A stretch of 64,000 nucleotides of DNA, taken from contig NZ_FTOA01000001.1 of NCBI RefSeq assembly GCF_900156605.1, positions 186,001 through 250,000 of the forward strand. The letters run 5' to 3'. Under the pieces are notes generated by a model that was not told the DNA's origin, did not search any database, and saw only the letters and a program-made list of their open reading frames with translations. A program made the position numbers and the translations under genes. Source of the stretch: Insolitispirillum peregrinum (lineage in GTDB: Bacteria; Pseudomonadota; Alphaproteobacteria; Rhodospirillales; Rhodospirillaceae). Shown piece after piece: positions 8,238 through 17,141 of this stretch. Within the stretch, counting starts at the first letter, position 1. Every line of letters begins with the position of its first letter.

Positions 8238-11105
8238 ATGGTCCGGTTTATCGTTTTCACTCTCAGCACCATTCTGCTGCTCGTCTTTTTGGCGGTCCTG
8301 GCTGTTGGTGGTGTGTTCTGGCACTATGGGCAACAGCTGCCGGACTATACCCAGCTGGCCAATTATCAGCCGCCCGTCACCACTCGCCTGTATGCCGGTG
8401 ACGGGCACCTGATGAACGAATACGCAGTGGAAAAGCGCGTCTTTGTGCCGGTCAATGCCATTCCCCAGCAGATCGTGAACGCCTTTTTGTCCGCCGAAGA
8501 CAAAACGTTCTATACCCATCAGGGGATTGACCCGATGGGCCTGCTGCGTGCGGTGGTGGTGAACGCACGGAACATGGGTTCGGACCGCCGCCCGGTGGGG
8601 GCATCGACCATCACCCAGCAGGTGGCCAAGAACTTTCTGCTGACCAACGAAGTCTCCATTGCCCGCAAGGTCAAGGAAGCGATCCTCGCCACCCGGCTGG
8701 AACAGATGTACAGCAAGGAAAAAATCCTCGAGCTGTACCTGAATGAAATCTACCTCGGCATGGGGTCCTATGGGGTGGCGGCGGCGGCGTTGAATTACTT
8801 CAACAAGTCGCTGGATCAGCTGGATGTGGCCGAAGTCGCCTATCTGGCCGCTTTGCCCAAGGCTCCCAACAATTACCATCCTTTCCGTCACCATGATGCC
8901 GCTGTCGAGCGCCGCAACTGGGTGATTGGCCGCATGCAGGAAGACGGCCACATCACCGCCGAGGAAGCCCGGCAGGCGATGCAGGAACCGTTGACCATCC
9001 GGTCGCGTGACGAAACCGACTATGTGCGCGGTGGCGAGTACTTTGCCGAAGAAGTCCGCCGCCAACTGGTGCAGCAGTACGGCGAAGACCAGCTGTACAA
9101 GGGCGGGCTGGCTGTCCGCACCACCCTTGATCCGGCCTATCAGGAGCTGGCCACCCGTTCGCTGCGCAAGGGATTGCAGGAATACGATCGTCGCCATGGC
9201 TGGCGCGGGGTGGCCGATCATGTTGACCTGCCCAACGCCGCCAGCGATGCCGTGTGGCAAAAGCTGTTGTCGGCGGCCCAGCCGCCGAAGGGGATGCTTG
9301 ATGAATGGCGTCTGGCGATGGTGCTGGATGCCGGGGCCAAAGAGGCAAAAATCGGCCTGCCGGACGGAACGACCGGGATCATCCCGCTGGAAGACATGCG
9401 CTGGGCCCGGCGGGTTCTGCCCGGCAAACAGGGCATGGGCCCGGCGGTTGGCAAGACCGGTGATGTCATGCGGCGCGGCGACCTGATCATGGTCGAACTG
9501 GCTCCGAAAAAGGACAGCAAGCCCGCCAAAGCGGGCAAGGATGACGCAAAGAAAGACGATACAAGGAAAGATGAGGCCAAAGGTCCGGCGATCTATTCGT
9601 TGCGCCAGATCCCCGATGTGAACGGGGCGATGGTGGCGCTGGACCCGCATACCGGGCGCGTGCTGGCGATGTCCGGCGGCTGGTCCAGCAAGGCATCGGA
9701 ATTCAACCGCGCCACCCAGGCCCTGCGCCAGCCCGGCTCGTCGTTCAAGCCGTTCGTCTATCTGGCGGCGCTGGAGGCTGGCTATACCCCGTCAACGCTG
9801 GTGCTGGATGCTCCGTTCATTTATGATCAGGGACCGGGGTTGCCGAAATGGCAGCCCAAAAATTATTCCGGCGAATATTATGGTCCCTCGACCTTGCGTG
9901 TCGGGATTGAAAAGTCCCGTAACCTGATGACCGTGCGTCTGGCGCAGGCTGTCGGGATGGACAAGGTTGCCCATGAAGCTGAAGTCTTTGGAGTTGACGA
10001 AAAATTCCCGCGTTTGCTGGCAGCGTCGCTGGGGGCGGGGGAAACCACTGTCCTGCGTCTGGCAACGGCCTATGGTATGCTGGCCAATGGTGGAAAACGG
10101 TTGCAGCCTACCCTGATCGACCGCATTCAGGACCGCAACGGCAAGACCATTTACAAGCATGACAGTCGCCCCTGTGATGGCTGTGAGGCGATGAACTGGG
10201 TCGGGCAGGATGTCCCATCGGTCCCCGATACCCGCGAGCAGATCGCTGATCCCCGGTCGGTCTATCAGATCGTTCACATCATGGAAGGCGTGATCCAGTA
10301 CGGCACGGCGCGCCGTCTGGCCGAACTGGGGGTGCCAATGGCGGGCAAGACCGGCACCACCAACGACAGCATCGATACCTGGTTCATGGGCTTTACCCCT
10401 GATCTGGTGGTTGGGGTCTTTGTCGGCTTTGACGAGCCACGGACGCTGGGGCGGCAGGAAACCGGGACCTCGACGGCGCTGCCGATCTTCAAGAGCTTTA
10501 TGGAAGAGGCCCTGAAGGGCAAATCCGTCCGCCCGTTCCCGGTGCCGCCGGGGATCGCCTTTGTGCGTGTGAACCATGCGACCGGTCGTCTGGCCGAATA
10601 TGGTGACAGCGACATCATCCGCGAAGCCTTCAAGGATGGCACGCCGTCGCTGCTGGGGACCGATCAGGTGCTGGACGGCTCGGCACCGTTTGATCCGATG
10701 GCGGCCCCGGCGCAGGGCGACATGCTGGGGGATGAACTGGGCGGTGCGCCTGTGGATGAAAATGGTCCGTCGGCGCTGCCGGGTGGGAACAGCCCCTATG
10801 GTGCGGCGGTGCCCGGCGTGACCGCTCCGGCACTGCTGGGGGGGGCGCCTCCGGTGCAGGTCAACCCGGATGGGCTGCCCGAACAGGCGGTTCCGTCTCA
10901 GCCTGTTCCGCAGGCAACACCGGCTTCGCCTGTGTATCAGTCACCAGTGTATCAGCCACAGGTGCCGTCCGCCCAGTCACAGCAACAGCCAGTGGCGCCG
11001 GCCCCCAATGCGCAGCAACCAACGCTGGCTCCGCCGCCGATGACCACCACCGGTCCGGCGACTGCAACGCCGGTGGCGCAGCCGCAGGCCGGTGGGCTGT
11101 ATTGA
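8238..11105 (+). CDS. mrcA: Class A penicillin-binding protein 1A
   Basis: This bifunctional inner-membrane enzyme polymerises lipid II (glycosyltransferase) and cross-links the stem peptides (transpeptidase). One N-terminal transmembrane helix (residues 4-29) anchors it. The GT51 domain has SAEDKTFYTHQGID with catalytic E87, and GASTITQQVAKN. An OB-like insert with a lysine-rich loop lies at about 330-455. The transpeptidase motifs are S501-S-F-K504, S560-R-N562 and K704-T-G706. The last 110 residues are a Pro/Gln/Ala-rich tail. The 955 residues are long because of the insert and tail, which fits alphaproteobacterial PBP1A proteins. Upstream is amiC and downstream, after a tandem hairpin array, prfB. 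Confidence 0.96.
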   Translation: MVRFIVFTLSTILLLVFLAVLAVGGVFWHYGQQLPDYTQLANYQPPVTTRLYAGDGHLMNEYAVEKRVFVPVNAIPQQIVNAFLSAEDKTFYTHQGIDPMGLLRAVVVNARNMGSDRRPVGASTITQQVAKNFLLTNEVSIARKVKEAILATRLEQMYSKEKILELYLNEIYLGMGSYGVAAAALNYFNKSLDQLDVAEVAYLAALPKAPNNYHPFRHHDAAVERRNWVIGRMQEDGHITAEEARQAMQEPLTIRSRDETDYVRGGEYFAEEVRRQLVQQYGEDQLYKGGLAVRTTLDPAYQELATRSLRKGLQEYDRRHGWRGVADHVDLPNAASDAVWQKLLSAAQPPKGMLDEWRLAMVLDAGAKEAKIGLPDGTTGIIPLEDMRWARRVLPGKQGMGPAVGKTGDVMRRGDLIMVELAPKKDSKPAKAGKDDAKKDDTRKDEAKGPAIYSLRQIPDVNGAMVALDPHTGRVLAMSGGWSSKASEFNRATQALRQPGSSFKPFVYLAALEAGYTPSTLVLDAPFIYDQGPGLPKWQPKNYSGEYYGPSTLRVGIEKSRNLMTVRLAQAVGMDKVAHEAEVFGVDEKFPRLLAASLGAGETTVLRLATAYGMLANGGKRLQPTLIDRIQDRNGKTIYKHDSRPCDGCEAMNWVGQDVPSVPDTREQIADPRSVYQIVHIMEGVIQYGTARRLAELGVPMAGKTGTTNDSIDTWFMGFTPDLVVGVFVGFDEPRTLGRQETGTSTALPIFKSFMEEALKGKSVRPFPVPPGIAFVRVNHATGRLAEYGDSDIIREAFKDGTPSLLGTDQVLDGSAPFDPMAAPAQGDMLGDELGGAPVDENGPSALPGGNSPYGAAVPGVTAPALLGGAPPVQVNPDGLPEQAVPSQPVPQATPASPVYQSPVYQPQVPSAQSQQQPVAPAPNAQQPTLAPPPMTTTGPATATPVAQPQAGGLY

Positions 11106-11113
11106 TCCCGCTT

Positions 11114-11276
11114 GCATCGCACGAAAACCTGTTCTCCCTTTTCGTGCGATGCGGGGATGATGATCTGCCGCATCGCTGGTACGAAAACCGGTTCCCACTT
11201 TTCGTGCGATGCGGGGATGATGATCTGTCGCATCGCTGATACGAAAACCGGTTCCCACTTTTCGTGCGATGCTCTA
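11114..11276 (+). repeat. Three tandem 60 bp R1-type hairpins between PBP1A and prfB
   Basis: Three hairpins recur at a 60 bp period, at 11114-11152, 11170-11212 and 11230-11272. The first has a perfect 14 bp stem (GCATCGCACGAAAA against TTTTCGTGCGATGC). The second and third carry the R1 core ACCGGTTCCCACTTTTCG. Units two and three are almost identical, which suggests recent tandem duplication. No T-run follows, so these are not classical terminators, though they could stabilise the 3' end of the PBP mRNA. Confidence 0.9.
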
Positions 11277-11327
11277 AATAAAAATACCACCCGTTCCCGA
11301 TACGATTAGCAAACGGATACCCAAACA

Positions 11328-12450
11328 ATGCGCGCAGAAGCCCAGTCTCTGGTCGATGAAATCAAGCAGTCGATGTCCTTGCTCCGGAGGCATCTTTGAC
11401 TGGGATGTGTCTGTTCTCCGTCTGGAGGAGTTGAACGCCCATGCCGAAGACCCCAACCTGTGGAACAATGCCGAGGCCGCGCAAAAGCTGATGCGTGAGC
11501 GGACCCAGCTCGATAACGCCATCAACGGCTTCCGTCGTCTGGAGCGTGAGCTGGATGATGCGATCACTCTGGTCGAGCTGGGGGAAGTCGAAGGCGACGA
11601 GGACACCATCAACGAGGGCCTTGCATCCCTGCGTGCCCTGCGCGAAGAGGTGGCCAAGCGCGAGCTGGAAAGTCTGCTGTCCGGCGAAGCCGATGGCAAC
11701 GATTGCTATGTGGAAATCAATGCCGGGGCCGGTGGGACCGAGGCGCAGGATTGGGCCAACATCCTGCGCCGCATGTACCTGCGCTGGTGCGATGCCCACG
11801 ACTACAAGACGGAAATTCTCGAAGAGTCCGATGGTGAAGAAGCCGGCATCAAGTCGGTCACCATCAAGGTGACCGGCCACAATGCCTATGGCTGGCTGAA
11901 GACGGAAAGCGGCGTCCATCGTCTGGTGCGTATTTCACCCTATGACAGCTCGGCGCGTCGCCATACCTCGTTCTCGTCGGTGTGGGTCTACCCGGTGGTC
12001 GATGACAACATCGAAATCGAAGTCAATGAAGGCGATTGCCGTATTGATACCTATCGTGCGTCGGGCGCGGGTGGTCAGCACGTTAACCGGACGGAATCGG
12101 CGGTGCGTATCACCCATATGCCGACCGGTATCGTCGTGCAGTGCCAGAGCGAACGGTCACAGCACCAGAACCGCGCACACTGCTGGAACATGCTGCGGGC
12201 GCGCCTGTACGAGCGTGAATTGCAGATCCGCGAGGCCGCATCGCAGGCCGAGCAGGATGCCAAGACTGAAAACGGTTGGGGCCATCAGATCCGCTCCTAT
12301 GTCCTGCAGCCCTACCAGATGGTGAAGGACCTGCGGACCAACGTGGAAACCTCGGATACAGGCGGGGTTCTGGACGGCGATCTGGACCAGTTCATGGCAG
12401 CATCGCTGGCCTCCAAGATTCAGGGCTACGCCGACACCTTGAATTCCTGA
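11328..12450 (+). CDS. prfB: Peptide chain release factor 2, programmed +1 frameshift
   Basis: RF2 ends translation at UGA and UAA. The zero frame starts at ATG 11328 and meets TGA at 11397-11399 after 23 codons; the body of the protein continues in the +1 frame from 11398. The joined product is 373 residues, matching the usual length. The GGQ peptidyl-hydrolysis motif is at residues 248-250 (GAGGQHVNR). The stop-recognition loop reads [14 protein letters not shown], with SPY where enterobacterial RF2 has SPF. A Rho-independent terminator closes the gene. Reading only the main frame would give a falsely short N-terminus beginning near 11356. Confidence 0.96.
11385..11400 (+). promoter_or_regulatory. 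RF2 autoregulatory +1 frameshift site
   Basis: The sequence CGGAGGCATCTTTGAC holds a Shine-Dalgarno-like CGGAGG three bases before the slippery CTT-TGA-C. This is the known RF2 feedback site: when RF2 is scarce the ribosome pauses at UGA and shifts +1. It matches the E. coli layout with AGG-CAT-CTT-TGA in place of GGG-TAT-CTT-TGA. Confidence 0.95.
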
Positions 12451-12464
12451 TCATCCTTAAGGTG

Positions 12465-12507
12465 AAAAAAAGCGGAGATGCCCTTCAGTATCTTCGCTTT
12501 TTTTTAT
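12465..12507 (+). terminator. Rho-independent terminator of prfB
   Basis: AAAAAAAGCGGAGAT pairs imperfectly with ATCTTCGCTTTTTTTT (12490-12505), giving an A-tract/T-tract hairpin 15 bases after the prfB stop. Confidence 0.85.
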
Positions 12508-12627
12508 TCTGAAATTGACGGCTTTTTTACGGACTGATCGTAAAACTAAAGTCCTCGGTCAAAGAGGGTGATTCTGTATCACTGGTGATGCGGGTGTATA
12601 GGAAACCATCGCGATCCGCGTGGGGGC

Positions 12628-14406
12628 ATGGTACAACAAAGCATGGCGTCGGAAGCATTGAAGGATGCGGTGTCAGTGACACCCTTGGAAGGACACGATC
12701 TGCGTCTGGTGACAGAGCGCCTGGATGCGCTGGCTGATCCGATTGCCATTGTGTCCGAGGATGGGGCTGTCCTGGCCCGTAACGCTGCTTTTGCTGCTGC
12801 TGCCGGAACCATGATCCAGCATCATCTGAGTCCGGCGATGAAGGCGATGGTGCTGAGCCTGATCCTGCGAGGGGGTGGGTCCCAGCGTCTGGTGCTGGAA
12901 AGCCCGGAGGGCGAGCGGGTCTATGATGTGACCCTGCTGCCTGCCGCCCTGACCGGTACTGTTGGCCTGATCGGTGGTGGGCGCGAGTTTGGCGGCATGA
13001 TCCTGCTGCGCGATCAAACGCTGGATGCCGGTTTGCGCAATGCCCTGACGATCTCGCGGGCGCGCTACAAGGAGATGGTTGAAATCTCCAGCGACTTTGC
13101 GTGGGAAGTCGACCGGAACGGCTGTTTTGCCTTTGTGGCACCGCAAGGATTGATTGGTTACAAGGCACGCGATTTGATTGGTCGCTCTGCCGGTGAATTG
13201 ATGGACCCTGATCATCAGGTCGGCCCGATTATCCCGTTTTTGTCTCCGACCCCGCTGCATCGTGCCGAGGCCTGGTTGATTGACGCCAATGGCAGCCCGG
13301 CCTGTCTGGAGTTTTCCCAGGTCCCCCTGATGAACCGCGAGGGCGAGTTTGTCGGAGCACGCGGTGTTTGCCGCGATATCACCAATCTGCGTTTCCATGA
13401 GGCCGAGGCGTCGGAATCCCGTGCCCGCGAGCGGACGCTGAGCCGGATTGTCCGCCTGTTCCGCCGCGAAGCGGCCCCCGAGGCAATGATTCAGGCGGCG
13501 GCCAGCGCCGTCACGCATGGATTGTCTGGAACCGGGTGTCAGATTTTTTCCAGTACGACCCCCCAGTTGCGTGGGGTCTCCCGCCCCAATTTCGTGCAGG
13601 AAGCCGTTTTTGGCCGGGCGGGGACCGATCAGGAAATTGCCCGCGTGACCCTGTTGTTGCAGGAAGCCGAAGACGACGACGGCGTTGTCTGTGACGAGAT
13701 CAACGGACGGCGTTTCATGGCTGCCTTTGCCGAGTACGGGGATCGCCTGAACGGAGTCATTCTGGTCTGGCGGGATTACGGCCGCCCGGATTTTACGCTG
13801 GCCGAACAGCGTTTGCTGGTCAGCATCGGCGGCCAGATTGGTGTCGCCCTGGAGCAGTTGCACAATCACCGGATTCTGGTGGCGGTGTCCCGCACGGACA
13901 GCCTGAGCGGGTTGCTGAACCGGCGGGCTTTTTATGAAGACATGCAACGACGGATTCGTCGCCTGGCGCGCAGCCGGGAAACCGGAGCCCTGATGTATGT
14001 TGACCTCGACAATTTCAAGATGGTCAATGATACCCGTGGGCATGAGGTGGGGGACGAGGTGTTGCGTCGGGTGGCTGAAATCCTGAAAGGCAATACCCGG
14101 GGCACGGATATCGTGGCCCGTCTGGGCGGTGACGAATTTGCCGTCTGGCTGGATGCCGCTGACGATACCGTGGCCATCAAGCGGGCCGATGTCTTTCTGG
14201 CGGCCTCTGCTGTCTTGCGAAAATATTCCGGGTCGCCTCAGGCACCGCTGATGTTCTCGATCGGCATTGCGGTCTATGATCCGGTCTATGGCGAAGACAT
14301 GAACCAGTTTATCAGTCGGGCCGACGCGGCCATGTACAGCGTCAAACAGCGCGGCAAGGGAAGCTATAGCGTTGCGCCAGCTCCCCAGGGAGGGCGTTCA
14401 TCATGA
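12628..14406 (+). CDS. PAS-GAF-GGDEF diguanylate cyclase
   Basis: This is a predicted soluble diguanylate cyclase that makes cyclic di-GMP from two GTP. No transmembrane helix is evident. Residues about 25-120 and 140-255 look like PAS modules (for example MVEISSDFAWEVDRNGCFAF). A GAF-like region spans about 275-415. The GGDEF domain follows, with VDLDNFKMVNDTRGHEVGD and GGDEF at 500-504. The RGTD at 491-494, exactly five residues before GGDEF, is the inhibitory I-site, so product feedback is likely. There is no EAL domain. The stop overlaps the next start by four bases (ATGA), so the two are probably translationally coupled. ATG 12643 is an alternative start. Confidence 0.92.
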   Translation: MVQQSMASEALKDAVSVTPLEGHDLRLVTERLDALADPIAIVSEDGAVLARNAAFAAAAGTMIQHHLSPAMKAMVLSLILRGGGSQRLVLESPEGERVYDVTLLPAALTGTVGLIGGGREFGGMILLRDQTLDAGLRNALTISRARYKEMVEISSDFAWEVDRNGCFAFVAPQGLIGYKARDLIGRSAGELMDPDHQVGPIIPFLSPTPLHRAEAWLIDANGSPACLEFSQVPLMNREGEFVGARGVCRDITNLRFHEAEASESRARERTLSRIVRLFRREAAPEAMIQAAASAVTHGLSGTGCQIFSSTTPQLRGVSRPNFVQEAVFGRAGTDQEIARVTLLLQEAEDDDGVVCDEINGRRFMAAFAEYGDRLNGVILVWRDYGRPDFTLAEQRLLVSIGGQIGVALEQLHNHRILVAVSRTDSLSGLLNRRAFYEDMQRRIRRLARSRETGALMYVDLDNFKMVNDTRGHEVGDEVLRRVAEILKGNTRGTDIVARLGGDEFAVWLDAADDTVAIKRADVFLAASAVLRKYSGSPQAPLMFSIGIAVYDPVYGEDMNQFISRADAAMYSVKQRGKGSYSVAPAPQGGRSS

Positions 14407-15770
14407 CGATCGGCTCCATTCTGGTTGCGCTGCGCTGGCAGTTGATGCGTGCCCCGGTCGACGACCGTGGGGTGATGGCCGAGGTTGATCCGTTGCTGAT
14501 TCCCAGCCAGGATGGCGAACTGAGCTATGAACAGGCGCGGGTGCTGGCGGCGGCTGATGTCACCATCCGGCGGCAACTGGCCGCCCGCCTCGATGTTCCG
14601 GCTGAAATTCTTTACTATCTGGCCGGTGATCAGGACCGGGATGTGCGGTTGGCTGTCGCTGGCAATCCGTCTGCGCCGGTGCGGGCCAACCTGCTGCTGA
14701 CCGATGACAGTGATGCCGACGTGCGTGCCCAACTGGCCGACAAGGTGGCGTTGGGGGAAACCAGCCCCGAGCACCACAACCAGCAGAGCAAGCGGGCCCG
14801 TTCGATCACGCTTGAAGTCCTTGACCGCTTGTCGCGTGACCGGGTGGCGCTGGTCCGGGCGGCGATTGCCGAGGGCCTGAAGGAATTGCCGAACATTGAT
14901 CCAGCGTTGATCAATCGTCTGGCGCGTGATCTGGAAATTATCGTTGCCGCCCCGATTCTGGAGTTTTCTCCGATCCTTGGGGAACAGGATTTGTTGGACA
15001 TCATCCGTTCCAGTCCTATCGAGGGGGCCTTGTCGGCCATTTCCCGCCGTGCCTATGTCGATGCCTCGGTGACCGATGCCATCGTGGCCAGCGGAGACAC
15101 CAAGGCCATCACCCATCTGTTGTATAACTCCAATGCCCAATTGCAGGAACATACTCTGGATGCGCTGATTGCGCGCTCCGAAGAGCGGCCTGAATGGCAG
15201 CAACCGCTGGTGCACCGTCCCGAACTGGTGGATTATGGCGTCAAGCGGCTGGCTGAAATTCTGGCCGACCACCTGTTGCAGAGGCTGCTGGAACGGGCAG
15301 ATTTGCCAGCACAGGCGATGAAGGAAATCGGTTCGGTGGTCAATGCCCGCCTGCATGCGAAATTGCAGGAAGGTGGCGGGGCGTTGCCGAATGTTTATAG
15401 TCAGCAGGCGGAAAACCGCTTCAAGCCGTTTATTGCGCAGGCACGGGCGCTGTACGAGATTGGTCGGCTGAATGAAACAACCCTGATGGTGTCATTGCTG
15501 ACCGACCATGTGGATGAACTGGTGGCCGGGCTGGCAGTGTGTTCGGGGCAGTCGGTGCGGGTGGTGCTGGAAATCATCGCCTCGCAGTCGGCGCGGGCCA
15601 TTACTGCACTGGTCTGGGCTGCTGGACTGTCAGCCCGCTTTGCCCACGAAGTTCAGATCAAGCTGGGGCGCGTTCCGGCCAATTCCTCATTGCCTCCGCG
15701 TCCAGATGGCAGCTATGCGATGCCCGAGGTTGAACTGCGCTGGCAACTGGAAATGTTTGCCGAGCATTAG
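14403..15770 (+). CDS. DUF2336 domain protein
   Basis: This 455-residue, probably cytoplasmic protein of helical HEAT-like character belongs to the DUF2336 group found mostly in alphaproteobacteria. Residues about 70-130 (ILYYLAGDQDRDVRLAVAGN, then DDSDADVRAQLADKVALGE) have the repeat texture typical of the family. No catalytic motif is visible and the function is unknown. It overlaps the cyclase gene by four bases, which suggests a partner role in cyclic di-GMP signalling, but this is only inference from position. Its TAG stop (15768-15770) is the first three bases of the adjoining TAGAGC repeat. Confidence 0.75.
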   Translation: MTIGSILVALRWQLMRAPVDDRGVMAEVDPLLIPSQDGELSYEQARVLAAADVTIRRQLAARLDVPAEILYYLAGDQDRDVRLAVAGNPSAPVRANLLLTDDSDADVRAQLADKVALGETSPEHHNQQSKRARSITLEVLDRLSRDRVALVRAAIAEGLKELPNIDPALINRLARDLEIIVAAPILEFSPILGEQDLLDIIRSSPIEGALSAISRRAYVDASVTDAIVASGDTKAITHLLYNSNAQLQEHTLDALIARSEERPEWQQPLVHRPELVDYGVKRLAEILADHLLQRLLERADLPAQAMKEIGSVVNARLHAKLQEGGGALPNVYSQQAENRFKPFIAQARALYEIGRLNETTLMVSLLTDHVDELVAGLAVCSGQSVRVVLEIIASQSARAITALVWAAGLSARFAHEVQIKLGRVPANSSLPPRPDGSYAMPEVELRWQLEMFAEH

Positions 15771-15873
15771 AGCAAATCCCGAGCATATGGGTCCATCTGC
15801 GATGACGTATTTGCTGAAAATACAAGACATTAGAGCATTTAAAGTGATCCAGAGAGAACGGAAAATGCTCTAG
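15768..15873. repeat. Repeat module R4, copy 1
   Basis: This ~106 bp unit starts TAGAGCAAATCCCGAGC and ends GAAAATGCTCTA. It has two internal palindromes: AGCAAAT...ATTTGCT and AGAGCATTT...AAATGCTCT. A direct-orientation copy lies at 16098-16202. It begins on the stop codon of the DUF2336 gene. Confidence 0.9.
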
Positions 15874-16098
15874 AGCAGCGTGCGTTAAACCTGACGCCAC
15901 AGTATACGACAGTCGGGAAGCAAGAGCGGGCCACCGCCTGGACCCGTTTGGGGCCTGAGGCCCCAATCCCCCATTTTTTCTTTGAATTCAAAGGAATGGG
16001 GTCTGGGGCCGATTGGCCCCAGCGAGGTTTGGAGCAGCGCTCCATGATCTTGTTTTCTGTTTGTCGTGTACTGTGATGTGACGCAGGTACAATGCCCT
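15871..16098. repeat. R2 hairpin split by R3 element, copy 1
   Basis: The left R2 arm (TAGAGCAGCGTGCGTTAAACC) is followed by TGACG, then the R3 inverted end CCACAGTATACGACAG. R3 carries GGGGCCTGAGGCCCC, CCCCATTTTTTC...AAAGGAATGGGG, CTGGGGCCGATTGGCCCCAG and GGAGCAGCGCTCC hairpins, ends TGTCGTGTACTGTGATG, and is followed by TGACG and the right R2 arm. The TGACG on both sides looks like a target-site duplication. Confidence 0.85.
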
Positions 16099-16202
16099 AG
16101 AGCAAATCCCGAGCAGATGGACACATCTGCGACGACGTATTTGCTTAGATAACAAGTCATTAGAGCATTTATCGTGATCCTTGGAGACCGAGAAATGCTC
16201 TA
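16098..16202. repeat. Repeat module R4, copy 2
   Basis: Starting TAGAGCAAATCCCGAGC and ending AGAAATGCTCTA, this copy is in the same orientation as 15768-15873 and differs at scattered positions. Together the two copies flank R2/R3, so all 430 bases between genes are repeat DNA. Confidence 0.9.
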
Positions 16203-16212
16203 ATGACCGGGT

Positions 16213-16644
16213 TCACGGCTTGGCGCCCAGCGCCTTTAGCCGGTCCAGCACGTCCTGTGCCGTTTTGCCTTCAACGCGCTGTTGGCGACCATCAGGGGTG
16301 GTCCACAGGCCGCGGAATTTTCCGCACCGCTGAAAGGCTTCGTCTTTCCACGCATTCAGAAACCGCCGCCCCAATTCGGTCAGGCTCTGGGCTTCGGCCT
16401 GATATTGCACGGTGTGCGGGACCGAACTGGGTTTCATGCTGAGGCTGACGCTGCCACTGGGATCGGTTGATACGGCCTGACAGGACAAGGCGACGGCGGG
16501 ATGGGACGGCAGCAGGCCGGGTGTGGAGGAGGGGGGAGTCTCGGTGGGGGGGGCAGTGGCATGGCAAGGGTCTGCCAGGGTCAGGCCAGCAAGGATGGCT
16601 CCGGTAAATGTTGCACGGCAAAAAGAACGGGACATGTGGCTCAT
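16213..16644 (-). CDS. Small exported protein of unknown function
   Basis: I do not recognise a family. From ATG 16644 (143 residues; ATG 16635 is also possible, and an unlikely upstream start lies at 16749) the protein begins MSHMSRSFCRATFTGAILAG, a signal peptide with probable cleavage after CHA. A Thr/Pro-rich linker follows, then a compact domain with two cysteines (LSCQAV and FQRCGKF) that could form a disulfide. The end (TTPDGRQQRVEGKTAQDVLDR) is hydrophilic. A periplasmic location is likely. The gene is isolated, convergent with the DUF2336 gene across the repeat block. Confidence 0.6.
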   Translation of the reverse strand: MSHMSRSFCRATFTGAILAGLTLADPCHATAPPTETPPSSTPGLLPSHPAVALSCQAVSTDPSGSVSLSMKPSSVPHTVQYQAEAQSLTELGRRFLNAWKDEAFQRCGKFRGLWTTPDGRQQRVEGKTAQDVLDRLKALGAKP

Positions 16645-17141
16645 GATTGCACCCACCAAGGAACAGATCTCATTGACTGATCTGTCTTTAGAGAGTTTGT
16701 CTTCTTTGAATGCGTTGCAAGAAGTCTTTTGGATAAACCTTCGGGACACAGCAAAAAAAGGGATGGGACAACCCTCTCTTTGGGGAGAGGGGGGCCTGTG
16801 AGCATCTTGAGCGTTGAGGGAAATGGGAAAAGCAGGCGGTCGTTTACCACTCCGTAATTTTTGCTCCGTATTATGCAGGTCAATGATGTGTTGCTGATCT
16901 GCCTGTGTATCAGCGTGCTGCCTCTGCCGATTGGGGGGATGCCTGTCTCACGAGCATCTTTCCGAACGCGGGGATTTGCCTCATACTGTTGGCATACCCG
17001 TCGGGTTTGCCAGGCACATGAAAGTGCATGTATGGGGCCGCGCCGAAAACGTGCGGTGAAACGATGGGTGAAGGTCGGCCTGTTTTATGGGCCGGTATCT
17101 AGTGGGAAAAGGGCCGCTGCAGCGGCCGGACAGGATATGCA
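16645..17141. other. 497-base gap before flbT with a GC palindrome
   Basis: No reliable gene is visible; the 98-codon frame at 16861 has no ribosome site or family signature. The segment should contain the promoter of flbT-flaF. At 17112-17127 the perfect 16 bp palindrome GGCCGCTGCAGCGGCC sits just before the likely Shine-Dalgarno (GGACAGGA), so a hairpin there could affect access to the flbT start. Confidence 0.5.

Noticed and set aside
11114-11276. CRISPR array
   Set aside because: Three units with a regular 60 bp period, but each unit is itself a hairpin and the intervening sequence is also repeated, so there are no distinct spacers and no cas genes.
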